This document shows, piece after piece, positions 36,401 to 51,000 of a stretch of DNA of 64,000 nucleotides (position 1 is the stretch's first letter; each line of letters begins with the position of its first letter). The stretch comes from Lytechinus variegatus (lineage: Eukaryota; Echinodermata; Echinoidea; Temnopleuroida; Toxopneustidae), in assembly GCF_018143015.1 (NCBI RefSeq), contig NC_054740.1:40744180-40808179 (forward strand). Direction: 5' to 3'. The notes beneath the pieces were generated by a model. That model did no database searches. It was given only the letters and a program-made list of their open reading frames with translations, and was not told where the DNA came from. Position numbers and translations under genes: made by a program.

Positions 36401-39400
36401 AAATACTGATAAATGTTCTAAGTATCACTCAGGGCATGCGGACACACTGGAATGCAAACTTTTATACTAGAAGTTGCATATTGAAGATAAACTAGAAATA
36501 TCACTGAAATAGAACGATACCCCCGCCTATGTCACTACCATGATAGTGGAGTGTCCACCTAGTGTCCAACATACGAAAGTCTGTGAAACCAAGATTGTCA
36601 TTATAGCATCGTGAATCTAGGTGGCACAGTAACATAAACTGAAATTTGCAAAATCGTGAAATCTAATCTGAAAAAGGATCACACTGCCAACACAGACAAG
36701 CACATGTGGGACAATGTATCACAATTGCTTAGAAATATACCTGGCATTTGGCTCAAATCCCATGCTTATTTTGCTAATTTCTCAGTAATTACACAATTTC
36801 TTCCAAAATGATTCAGCACTTAGCTTTTGTATGCAAATGGATGCTTGGGTGGTCATTTTATTGGATTCTGTACAAACCCAATTTTGAAATCATTACCACA
36901 GCTGGCATTTGTTTCCAAGCAAAGATGGGCATTGTTTGCAAAAAGGACTTACTGAGCGACACTCTGCATCATGATCCTGTCTGTCCTTATACAGCCCATT
37001 AATTGCAGAAGGTCGTAAACATCGCCAACGACCCAGTCAGACTGATTCATTTTTCCTGAAAAAAACATCAAAGAATTTGAAAAAGGGGAATTTTGAAAAT
37101 GAGATACAAAATACACAAACATGCCTGAAGAAGCCTTGATACAGCACACATGTAATATTATAACAAAGCATGACAAATACCAAAACATAATAACATAAGC
37201 ATATTATGTACATGCACCATGTGTTAATCTACACAGGAGTCTAGCGCTCTCAAGTTTAACTCATTGAATGCTTCGTGCACGCTACGTATCCTACTATAAC
37301 ATGCCACACTCGTGCTCGCACGCCTACTATTGATTGCTTTGTGCTTGCATTGTTTCCTACCCTCGCCTGCTTCGTGCATGACTGCGCACATTTGGAATTA
37401 CGATCATTGTTACGCCGTTTTGCATTGTATTGCGCACCACATGCACGCCGTAATTAGCACTATTGTGTGCAGTGCGAACTCTGCTTTCTGACAGATCAAC
37501 TTACTCACGCGGCTTACATTCGACTTTTTCGAGTATTTCTACATTTTTTACAAGATATGGCTCCGCCTCTGAGAGGGAAGAGACCTAGGTTTTTTGATCC
37601 ATACAAACACTCCACAAAATGGAACAACTTGATACAACTCATATTTTAGCGGTAAAGATAATAACCAATCCATATAATGAGGACACCATTATAAGGGGTA
37701 TGAAATTTCCTACAACTTTACTACACAATATTTTGTGGATAAACTAATCGTTAGAGAGTTACAAGCAATTATAATCATGACTATTGAAAGGAGTGAATAC
37801 GACTCGCGATCCCAAAATCAATGTGGCACAGGGGGGTTTTGTGGCTGGCACAGGGGATTAGCATCGGATTAGCACTGTGGCGTTGGGTTAGTAGTGTGCG
37901 TGGCATGTTAAGAGTTAATGCTACATGTAATTAGTCTGCAGCAGACAATGATTTCATGAGAAAGTATTTGAAATCAAGGTTACTTGTTAGTCATCATAGA
38001 TCTGGGTCATTTGAATTTACATCACCCTAACTCTGTAAAACCATAATATCCAAGCTGTAAAATAACCACACTATTATGAAGGCGTCGTGGTCTAGTGGTG
38101 AAGACTTCCGTCTTTCAACCTAAAGGACATGGGTTCGATTCCAAGCCATGGCGTGTTTTCTTTTAGCAAGAAAATTACCCACATTTTGCTTGCACTCAAT
38201 CCTGGTGAGGTAAATGGGTACCTGGCAGGAAGAAATTCCTCAAAGAGCTTTACACACCGGAATCGGTAGACTAGCTTAGCCGGGGTAATTATAGGAGCGA
38301 GCGCCTTGAGCCCCTAGCAAGGTGGATACGTGCGCTATACAAATCCTATATTATTATTTAAAAGACAAGCACATGTGAGGCAGTTTATAATCCTTACTCA
38401 TAAGAATACCCAACACCTGGCTATAATGCAATGTGTACTCTGTCCATTTCTCAGCCATTACACATTATCTACCAGAATATCTAGCAAAAGCCATATTTCT
38501 CATTTATACATACAAATACTTAAGTGGTTATTCTATTGGACACTGTTCAGATAACCACCACAAATCATTTTCAACAAGCCATTAACATGCATTTTTTGAT
38601 CCTCCCAACAATGATAATTGTATTACATGTGATGATGATGACGATGATCCACAGCTCTTACAATGCGCCATATTTCTCTTAAAAACAATCATAGGCGCAG
38701 GCTCATCCAATTAAGCTAATTATTACACATCTGCTGAAATAAGTTAGTTTCGAGAGACAATTTGAAGAGTTCAATGTTCAAATCATCTCTCAAAACTTAC
38801 AGTGCCGCTCACGGTAAACTTGATACTATGGTTTATCACGTGTTTAACTTCGATCACCACAGAGCATAAGAATGTTTTCATCTTGGAGTCAAAATTATTA
38901 TAACCAGAAAATAAAATTCATGTTCAAGACTTTATAAAAAGAATGCAAAAACTTACTTCTGACTTCAGGGAGACCCACAGACATGGCAGCCTCTGGTGTA
39001 GAAGAGAGTAGATAATAGCATACACCCTCCCTCACATTCCCTGCATCTAACAGGCTCTGGGCCTTCACTTTGCAATCTTCCAGAGGGGGGAAACCCACCT
39101 GTTGGATCAACAAAACAAAATTGTGAACACAGACTGAGGTAGATGTTGAACTAAAATTCATCAGTTTGAGTTTGAGAAAGAGAGAAATAAGCAAAGGGGA
39201 AGAGGGAGAGAGAAGAAGAGAGAGAGTAATGGAAAGAAAGAGAGGGAGAGAGGGGGTATGTCCTCCAAATAGAAAGAGAAAATTGAGTGAGGTAGAGGAA
39301 AAACAGAAAGTAGTGAAGAAGAGGAGGGTGACATGGAGAACATAGAAGTCAAAATACTTTCAATTATGATTGACACTACATAAAGATATGAATATCCTAT

Positions 39401-42400
39401 ATGAGATACACAATGAATTATACATATAGATTCAACATAATAATACAAGCCATATAATCATGGGCATAGTCCATAGTTCTGTACCATGGTGCAATTGAAA
39501 CCTCTTTTGAGAAAATGGACCTATGAGGAAATTAATGTATATTATACAATTGAATATTATAGTTTGAAATAAAAATAATAACAGTAATAAAGATTTTGGG
39601 GTACATATATTTACCTTTTCATGCATATGGTTGATCTCAGCTGCACTTCCTACACACCTCGCACAAAGCCTGACCTTCATATCATGGTTGTTAGGAATGT
39701 CTTCAATTAGGTTATAGGCTAGATCCCTATTATTGAATTGAATAACAATACATGAAAATAAATAATAATCATTTAATATTTTGAATGGCTCAAAATAAAA
39801 TACCAGAGATATTCCACGAATCGCTGGTTTCTGGTTTTCAATGAAATAAATCCATCCAATATAATTATCATTATCTATCCCCCCCACAAAAAAAGGGGGG
39901 AATTTGATTGAGCAAGTCATGTCACTTACCACCATCAGTTAATATGGCCTCACTTCATAGGATAAAACTTGATCGTAGAACTGCAACTTACATGGAGTTT
40001 ATTACAACATCATTTAGTATCATTGATTGTTGTACGCATTTGTAAATAAGGAAGTGCAATCAACCTTGCTTTAGCAACCAATTACAATATCACAATATGT
40101 TTGAATTTGCTTGAAATCTCACCAGTTTCCCTGTCCTTCGCATCTTCTTGATAGCATCTCAGTTGCCATGGTAACCAAACTCGAGATCTTGCCTCCTTTC
40201 AGTGACTCTCCTATCGATATGACCAGCTCTAACTCGTGTCCCCTTATTAATTTGGACAAAGCAAGCTGAAAGAAAAAAAGAAAAATAACAATACCTGTCT
40301 AATGAATCATTGCAATAATGATGATGATGATGATGCACAGCATTTGTATAGCGTCATATATCTGTCAGAGACATTCAAAGGCGCATTGGAGGAGCCAGCC
40401 AATCTGGGTCACCTACAAGGGTGCACACACAGAACTGTGACCTGTGATAACTGGTTGGGGGAATGCAGGTGGACGACTACACCGGGGTTTCCCCCTACTC
40501 TTCAATAGTGCAGTGGGTTCTTAACGTGCAAGGTGGCGATTCTCCTCTACATGGGGCCTCCATTTAACGTCCTATCCGAGGGACGGAGTGTTTTCCACTG
40601 AAACATAGCCTGCATTACACACAACGCACTGGCTTCAGTCATCTTTAGTTCGACGGGCAGACACTTTATCGACTGAGCCAACTTCACTCTCTCTCAATAA
40701 TAATAAAGGCCCTGTCACATCAATCCGTGCAAGCCTTGCGGGTGAGTTGCAAGTGATTGCCCACAACTCACCCGCAAGAATGTTTGAGCATCAGACTCGT
40801 TACGCTTCTGTGTCTGAGTTGTGTGCGGGGTACTGTCAATGCACCCGGACAGCAGGCGACATGCGGGTAGCAAAAATAGTTACATGTACCCACAAGTCAC
40901 TCGTAAGGCTTGTTTGAAAAAATGTGACAGGGCCTTGATATAGGATAATTGTATAGCACATGTATCCACCTTGTTAGGCATTCACGGCGGCCCTATATTA
41001 ACCCAGCTAAACTCGACAACCAATTCCGGTTCTCACAGACTATTGAGGAATTACTTCCTGCCGGTACCCACTTACCTCACCTGGGCTGAGTACAAGCACA
41101 TTGTGTATCAATTTCGTGCTAATAGAAATCACGCCATGATTGGTATTCGAACCCACGACCCTCTGTTTCAAAGTCCAGAGACCAATCCACTGGGTCACAC
41201 AATGCTCCATAATCAAAATGAATGAGCAACTGATCAACTTTATAACAAATCAATGTATATTTCCTGATGCAATAAGGATATACATGTAGCCATCAGTTTA
41301 ATCACTCAGAATTGATTTATTTTGGGATCAATAATTTGACTTGCAAATGACTACAAATATCTTGCAATAATTTCTAAAGGAGCTGCCAAATTCAGCCCAT
41401 GTATGATGATGTATGGACATGTACATGCATGACAAGCCAAAGTTCAAAGTTTGTGTTTATTCATCCAAATCGGAAAATTGAATTTCGTTCACAACTTTGT
41501 TTACTTTTAATATCTAACCTTTCGCTTTGGGAAATCAATTCTTGACATTAAGAATTCATATCTTGATATCAAAATTTGATAATAATTACAAAAAACAATT
41601 CTCTATTGAAATGAATACTTAATATAATGAGATTTGATTAAACAGACGACAGTATACAGTAAACATACGGCAGTATACACTGGCTAATTGTCCAAAAGTG
41701 GAAGCTCCTTAGCAGAGCTGCTAACTTTAATATTCACATCTCACAGATAATTTTTTGAGAAACCAGCAAAATCTTTCAAAATTACATCCAATCCAATAAA
41801 AGAAATCAATACATGATTCAGGGAAAGTTAAATATCTGCAGTTTTTTGCACAAAATCTTTTCTTAAAATCTGTAATTTTTTTTACAGAGTCTCTCTGACA
41901 ATCAGAGGGAGCAGGCAGACTTGTTTTGATGAGTGATATGAAGAATAAGTTTGATATGTGGGGGCGTCGTGGTCTAGTGATGATGACTCTTGTCTTTCAA
42001 TAAGAGGGAAATGGGCTCAAATCCCAGCCATGGAGTGCTTTCCTTCAACAAGAAATTTACCCACGTTGTGCTGCACTCAACCCAGGTGAGGTGAATGGGT
42101 AGCCTACCCAGCAGGATTAATTCCTTGAAATGCACTGAGCACTGGAAGGCAGCTCGAGCTAAAGCCTGCCTGGTAATATTAATCATAACAAAGCATGTTG
42201 GATAGATGGCGCTATATAAATGCCGATTAGTATTATCATTATGCATACCCTTTGTTGCCCGGCAGCAAGATGACAGCATGCAGATAGTACAGGTGACCCA
42301 TTGTGAAAGAATTTATTAGCCATCAGATCAACCACAGACAGAAGCAATCTGTGAATCAAAGATAAACGAAAGTAGTTGCTGTAAACAATGACTACATGAG

Positions 42401-45052
42401 AAATTCTGTAAGACCAAAGTTAATTGTCACCGTATCATTGTAGATATCTACATAAATTGAACATTGTGAAATCATGAAATCTAAGCTGAAAAAACGATCA
42501 CACTCCTCCACTCTCGTTAAGTAATAGTATTTTGTATTTGGGTGTATGTTGGGAGTTGTATTTTATATAATTTACGGTGTAATCAGGTGTCAATGATGTC
42601 ATATCATCCCCCTTTTTAGCTCCAATAATGATTGTGTCTGTATTAAACAAAAAAGTACTTTATATGGTATCTTTCTACGAGTGGAAATAGACTTGAAACT
42701 TGTGACAATTCAAATGCTTCACTCTCCAAACTTCTTCACCATTGTCACTCACTTGTTAGACTCCTCCTCATCCTGCATTCCGTTCATCCTCGGGACCGCA
42801 TCCCCTTCCTCCTCGTGCCCCGCCGTCGTCCTCCCGTTGACAACCCCTCCTCTGCTTCTTGTATCCATGGTAATGGGTCCCTCGCTGGCCACCTGCGCGA
42901 CGAGGAGCGCATCGTTGAGCTGACCACGGTGGCAGTAAAAGCGGACCAGTTTATCGACGTTGTGAGTGATGAGATAATAAGGCACACAGTCAAGATTCTC
43001 ATCAGCTGACAGATTCTCCGCATATCTGCAAAGGGGTTGGACAATTGGGGAGGGTTTCATAAAGATTATTGTAAGAGCTTTTCCTTTATAAACTACTGAA
43101 ATCTTTGCACCTGATTGGCTGAGAATTAATTAGTCAGTGAAAGTCGGACAAAACTTTTCACAAAATGCTATCCTGAACTTATGAAATCATTATCCATTGA
43201 TATGTAACATCATGCATCCCCCTCCCTGTGCATGAAATTATTTTAGCAGCAGACACTAGTCTAGGTTCTCAGACACTCTCTTACTTCACCAGGTTAGAGC
43301 TATGGAAAACATGACTGTGGTATAGCACAGCCATTCAGTCTCGAAAGGGTTAATTACCCAGATTGCTACAATTCACTTCTGGACGATATGAAAGGACAGA
43401 TGCATTCTCGACAGCTTGCATTCAAAAGCATTTGCAATTTTCAGATCAAAGCCAATTAATATTGTGCAAGTGGTAATAAAAAATCTTATATTTTCTTGAA
43501 TTTATAACATGTTGCTTTACAAAAATAATACATGGCAACTACCATTTTCTCACCTCTCAGCCAATTGCTTCCAGTAATCCATGGACACTCCCGGGGCTAT
43601 TGCCAAAGCTTTCTCCCACTGCCGACGAGATAAGAAATAATGAAAAGTTTAAATCATTCAAAATGAAGTCTGAAACAAAAATACTGCCATAATCCTGTTT
43701 GCCCAATTGATCATGGGCCCGGCAGCCACTGTGTAGCGCCAGATCAACGTAGCTCTATCCCTTGAATTGTTGAATGCCAAACAGGGTAGCAGCAACTCCC
43801 ATCTTTTAATATCTTTTAGTCTCACGCGGCCAGGGCTTGAACTACGTACCGACCTCCCGCTTGTGAGACGGATGCTCTACCAACTGAGCAAACACAACAG
43901 TTAACATCAATGCTAATACAAAACCCAACAGGTCAGTATTCTGAACATCACTGGCTGAAAGACATGGCACACTTATGAATTCAAGCATATCAAAATACTT
44001 GGGTTAGTGGGGTTAATCGCATTAATAGTCCTGAACTATCTGACCCAGGTCAAAAGCAGGGTTTAGCCCTCCAATTTGCTGTGCTAAATAAACACTGCAG
44101 TACTAAGCTTCATGGTGTAAACACATAGTCTGGGGCTGGACATTCTACATCAGCCAATGAAACAACAGCAAGTAATGTATTCTTAATTGGCCCAGTGCGT
44201 GGGATGCCCAAGAAGTACATGTATGCTCATCTTTATCCACGTTGTGTGAAAACCATGTAATTTCTAAGTTTAGGCCAGGTGGCAAGTACGGGACAAAAAT
44301 TTAAGGTGTGAAATGCTAAAATGAATACTTGTAGCCCAGGGCTAAGCTTATAACAGTACTAAAATTAGAGATGCAATTTGAGCTTCTTGGAATGAGCTAC
44401 CAATCAAAATCAGCACAAAACCAACGAGGTTGAATTTTCGTAAAGCTGTCGTGAAACATCCGTTAGAAAACTGAAGATATGGGATTGTGTTATCATTTAT
44501 ATATCTTTAATATTGTGAATACTTTTAATCTTTGCTAAATTATGCTATGTAGGCTTTGCTTATAATATACATGTATTTCAGACTATACTTAGTAGAGTCA
44601 CAATTTGTAATGGGGCCAGACTTGACTCCCATTCATGCTATTTTTTTTTCCTATCATCCTTGCTTTTCTACAGAGTATGTATTCGTAAGTATTTGACTAT
44701 AAACTTTTAAAATTGTTATTATCATTGCATTGGATAATAAATTCATCATGTGAAAAGCCTAATAGAATTATGTATTTAAAGAATGAGACTCACCTCTCCC
44801 AACTCTACCATGAGCTCACAGTATCTCTGCGTTTCACCCAGCTTCATATGCAGCACAGCAGCTTCTCTCACCTTCTCTTCCCGTAGCCGCGATGTCTGGC
44901 CTCCCCGCCCTCCCAGCTTTGCTAGCTCAAGTTCTTTAGCTTCAGACTTCATATGAAAACATCACAAGTAAAAAGCATACATCTGGCTCACATATTCATT
45001 GTTGAACATTATGACAGACATGAAAAGAAACCTATAAAAAGTATACATATGG

Positions 45053-45093
<41 letters not shown>

Positions 45094-48000
45094 TAATTTG
45101 AAATACAATGTCATTTAAAAATAATATGAGATTGTAACAACTTTAGGTCCCAAGAGGAAAGTTATATTGAAATACAAAATCTAGGCCCACACAAACACAT
45201 TTTTTTGTAGTGTTGAAGCTATGGTCTGAACTATTGGTCTAGAACGATGGTTTATGCAGACTTCATGCATTGAATTGTGCTTAATTCAGTAATAATATAT
45301 TAATAAAGTATCAAAAAGTGAATGTAGGCTTTTGTCTTTCATTCATTGTTAAACAATTATGTTCCAGTGTGCTGGGTTAGCAGTTCAAATGCACAAAAAA
45401 ATTGATGACATACAACTTTGGAACACTATTGAACTACATTTATCTTTTCTAACATTTGCAGAAGGGCTTACCGATCTGAACTTGATGAGATGTTTTCTGT
45501 GCATGATTCCTTTACTATAATCCTCTGGTAGAAGGCTATCGTCTTGACCGTTTATAATGGACACGAGTTCCCAGAGATTAGCTGTATCGCCAGGGGACTG
45601 AATCCAAACATAAAATAACTATGAAGCATCAATGCAAAATTATATTTTTAAACAGTGAAACCTGTAAGTGAAACCATAAAGACCACTTGACCATCGGTGA
45701 TGAACACCACATCACAAAGTATCTCAATCAGCCACACACAGATAAACAACGTACTCAGATTATCAGAGCTGCCAACCTCTGGGAATGAAAAACTGTATTC
45801 TGTGATTAAAAAAAAAGGATTTTTCCCAAAAAAGTTTATTTCATAATAAAATGCTTGGCGCACTCGCTGATCGCAGTGCTCAAGCTGCATGCAAGCTAAA
45901 ACAAGCACTGCTCTTGCAGATGAAAAAAAAACATCGAAACATGTGTATATCTTCACCCTGGTCTTAACAAAATGATTGAAAAAACAAGTTACCTGAAATT
46001 ACATTGATCTAATAACCATATTTGTGTACGTTTTATGAAATAGAGACATATAGGGATGATTTTTCTCAATGAATTACGTTTTTGTAAAAAAAAATTTTTT
46101 TTTTTCTTTTTTCAACAAAAATCATATTTTTAAAGAAAAAGCGTACTGCAGTATTTTGCAAAAACATACTAAATACGCCAAAAACGTATACTGATTGGCA
46201 GGTCTGGATTATCCCTCGCTTACCAGGAAATCCCCCAGGTCATCTGTCTGAAGATGAGTGATTGTTTCAGTCATTTGAAATTTTGATTTAAAGTGATTGG
46301 TTAACATTGGTTTGACTTTTAAAAAATCTGAGCTAGGTCACACTTGTCACATGTGTCTGTGATATGTTACAAAAATGAAGCCCAGAAAAAATTGCGTTCA
46401 AAAATAATTATTTAGTGCTTCAAAAATTGAAATATAAAGTGACCGGAAACACCATCTTAATTTCATCACATACACTTATGTGTAGTATTTAGGTGTCTAT
46501 AAGACGCCTATTTACAAAATCGGGGTTTGCCTTGTAGTTTTAGCTTTTCATTCTCAATAATGGTTGTTTTCAGGGTTTATTAGTTCTAATACATGCACTT
46601 GTACACATGTTTCATCTTGGTTTGAGAATTTTTTAAATTGGCTGCTCACAAAGTTAAACAATACCTTTAACTTCCTGTAGCTTCTTTGTGATCAAGCCAA
46701 TCACTTGACATGCCTGAGAAGGGCATGCGTGATTAACTGAGAAGTTTGTTTAATCCCATCTCATTTTCATTGGTCTTTCTTTTGGCATTTTGTAACTTTG
46801 GATTCTGAAACCGACTGATGTGAAGGGCTATAGCCCCTCTGTAATTTAACCAATCTCTTAATTATTGACATGTGCTTAGTAAAGCTAGCCTGTGTACAAA
46901 TATTGTTAATTTTGATTGAGTGGAATTTGTGCAGTGCCTGTGTGAAATTTGGTCAGTTTCTTTTGGAACCCAGTTTATACTGAACAATGAGGAAACAGCT
47001 ACAAAGAAAAGGCCTTAATATTAGTGTCACCACCTTCACAAAAAAATAGAAACTGAGAAATGAGAGTGAGGTTGAGAAAGAAAGCCCTGTAAAAAACTCA
47101 CTGCAAAGAGATTAGAGAACCACCGGATTATTGTCTTGAATTCCACGTTACCACGGTAATGATCTATCTTGGACTTGAGGTCTCTGGAAGCCTTGCCCGA
47201 CATCAATGTGCTGGTGTTGACAGCCATGGCATGATCTGAGAGGGAAAAAAATGAAAATCCATATTTTATTGTTCGAAATAGAAATCAGATATAGAAATCA
47301 TACGAAAATTCATTTTGCCCAATTGATCGTGGGCCTGGCAGACCAGATCGACGTTGCTCTATCACTTAAATCGTTGAACGCCAAACAAGGTAGCAGCAAC
47401 TCCCATCTTTTATTGTCTTTTGATCTGATGCAGCCGGGACTTGAACCCCGACCTCCCGGTTGTGAGTCAGACGCTCTACCATCTGAGCCAACCAAAGCGA
47501 ACAGTAAATTGATTGGTCTACCATTCATTTGGTGTCATCCCACATGGTCAAATCCTTCTTCATCTGCAACCAGTTTGTCTACTTACCATCTGGTTAAATT
47601 GCCATTTAGCCAAACACATCAGGATGGCTTACACAGCAGCTTATAGACCGAGATCATCACACCAGATTCTTCTAAAGATTCCCCTCCTCACCTCCCCCCA
47701 GAAAAAAAAAACATAAACAACCCACGCTGAATGGGCTATCTATGCTGCAGCACCTTCTCTTTGCAATAACATTCTACCAACAAAATTGAGAAATATTCAA
47801 TCAATACAAACTTTCAAATCTAAACTGAATTTTTATTTTTTTTACATTTCCAGTTCTTGGCATCATGACACTCATGCAAACGCGACTCTTTCTTCCACTT
47901 TACTTGGGCACCTCTGAAAAGAATATTTCTAGATGGTACTTGTACTAATACCAGCTCTACGCACAATAAAACTCTCTTCTTATCATTATTACCTGTTGTT

Positions 48001-51000
48001 GTGACAATCTCTTGCCATGGTCTCCTGGCGATCACTCTCATCTGTGATGACATCACCAGTGATGTCAGAGACCAGATCCTAACGGTGGAATCCCTTGAGC
48101 AGGATGCGAGTATAAAGGGTCTATTGGGATGCATGGCTAGACCATACACATCAGCACCATGATCTAATACCTTATCAACACATGCACCATCCCTGTTTAA
48201 TAGGAAAAGGAACAGAATATGGTAAAATTAAATAAACAAATCAAAAAGGAAATATTTCTTTATTCTAAATGCAGCCATACCTGCTAACCCTCAAACTGAA
48301 GAAAGTTTATTTATTATTTATTTGTCTTACTTTAGTAGGGTGGCTCCATCAGTAATTGGCAAACATGAAATCAGAAGAGAAAATGAAACAACACAAAGGG
48401 CCAGTTTATTGATTAAGGCTATTGTATCAGACTGTGGCTGAATATATGGAGATTACCAAATTTCCTATGTACATGTATATTGATACAGACAGATTATTCA
48501 CAGGAATAGTTGAAATGACCCTCTTTCTTCCACAATCTCTGTGAGTGAAAGAAGCAGGCAATACTTTTTTTTATTTTTGGGGGACCTATGTACCGTTTGA
48601 AATAAGAGGGCAATTGCTGATTTTTTTATAGTGTAAGGGCCACATTTTGCACAAGAAGGAATTATGTGGGAAGTGCAAATATCATTATTCTGCCATATGT
48701 AGAATATCGATTCTCTAAACACCCTTGAATATTGTTTGCAGCAGAATCTGGGGCAACTTTAGAAAGAAAAGTTGCCCCAAAATATTTGATTTCGGAAATT
48801 TTAGGGGTGACTTAGGCTGGGATGAGGACAAAAAGGCAGAATCACCCTCATCTTACACTGAAAATAAATACAGTTTATTTTTGAAAAAATTAATAAACAT
48901 TTCAAATACAGATTTCTTCAATTTAAATGCAAGTTAATGACCCAATGGAATCATATGTTCATTTATTTTGATGCAATTCATTTTGTGAACCTTTCAATTG
49001 TCTGCTCCAGGAAAGTAAAACACTGTTTGACTTCTCATGGACAAATTAAAATTATAATGGATCTAAAAATGAAACATACATAGAAGAACCAACAACCATT
49101 TAAAGTTTATGACATCATAAGATCAAAAACTAACATATGGTCCGTTGGTATGCTGATTTGAAGAAACGATACAAACTTTAAAATCATCCAACTTTCAATC
49201 ATTCCTCAAATTTGAATGAAAATGTACGGTAAGTTTTTCTTTTTTTATTTTCCATGTTTTTGTCCATAATCTTGGTAGAATACTTCTTAATAGATGGCAC
49301 TTTATACAGTTGTGGTAAAAGTTGTGAACCCCACCACATATTGCACCATATCATGCCAAGAGCTGAATGTGAAGAACAACACTCCAATGTTTGGCAAGCC
49401 CAGAGAAACAAACTTCATTGAATGTAGTAGTTTATCACCTGACATCACAATTAAATCCTAAAACATGGCAGAACTTGAACACTTTAATAGATATGCCCAT
49501 TTTCTGGTGGGGTTCACTAATAAAAATAATAATAATATAGATATATTTACCCAGGAAGCCGCTTCAGTTCCGAAAACTGTTCTCCCAGCGGGCCCTGCTA
49601 TTATTATTACCCCGGCTTTAGCTGGGCTGCCTAGGCGCTCAAAGCATTCAAGGAATTTCTTCCTACCGGGTACCAATTCACCTCACCTGGTTGAGTGCAG
49701 CACAGTGTGGATAAATTTCTTGCTGAAGGAAACTACGCCCTGGCTGGGATTTGAACCCACAACCCTCTGTTTCAAAGTCAGAAGGCTAATCCAATGGGCC
49801 ACAACACTCCACACTAACCTTTGAGCACCACTGTAAATGCCTACAAATATTACTTCTACAACCAATGAATCCATCATCCTACCTGGTATCCCATACTCTA
49901 ATAGTGTAATCCCACGAGCCCGAGATGAGAAGATAGGGTATCTCTGGATTCCACATTAGCCCTCTCACATGAGCACCATGACCTACTAATATGTTTACAC
50001 AGCTATCCTGAGTATAGTCCCATATACGTATTGTCCTGTTATGGCAACCACAGAATTCAAGAAACAAAAAAAAAATCATGAACCATTTAGGTTAAAACTC
50101 TCATCATTCATTATGAACAGTATGTTCAAATAGAAAAGGAGTCTACATTAAATACATGTAAGACATTAAAGTACTATTAGGAAAAGGTAATTGATTCAAA
50201 GTCGGGTGGAATTTATAAAACAAGAAGTCACAATAGCTTGGTATAAAAAATCCCCACATTAATCATGACAGAGAGAATGTTCAAATGAACAGACGTCTTC
50301 TCATATTAATTTGCAGACATTTTTCTAGGTACTATTAGGAACATTTAATTGTTTCAAAGTCGGATGAAAAAAGCAATTACAAAGCCTGGACTCTCAGCAT
50401 GTTTGAAGAGTGTCATGATTAATGGCCAAGACAGGGTGCAAATTACCACATTTGTGCAAACAAAGGTATGATTAATTGCTCAATTAGAAAACTTGTAAAC
50501 CTGGACCCAGTCTCATGAAGAGATGCGACTGATTCAAATCAATCTCAAATTGCTATTGTCCCACAATTGTGCAGTTAAAAGGAAAACCCATCACCAAAAA
50601 ATTGGTTTTAGATAAATATTAAAAAAATAAACATTTCTTGAAATTTGGATGTATTTTTTTCCTCAAAAATGCTGCTTATCTTTAATTTAAAAAACCCTCT
50701 ACATTTAAAACAAGCAGGACAATATACAAAAAAGGATGATAGATAAATAAGAAACCAAGTGACCTATAACCAATTAATTGTTGTGTTATCGAACGCTTGG
50801 CGATCATTCATGGGCCCTTATTCTGAACTCTGGTTGAACTTAAACCATGGTCTACAGCGGCAGTTTAACTATGGGAAGCAAAATGTGACATCAATCTCAC
50901 AAATTAGGTGATCAGTTTATCAAATTTTGCATTCAAAATTAATAAGAAACCCAGTGACCTATAACCAATTAATTGTTGTGTTATCAAACGCTTGGCGATC

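Noticed and set aside
47320-47495. tRNA gene on the minus strand
   Set aside because: A- and B-box motifs are good, but the homologous body continues beyond the tRNA-like part and a second copy exists at 43689-43900; it is a SINE.
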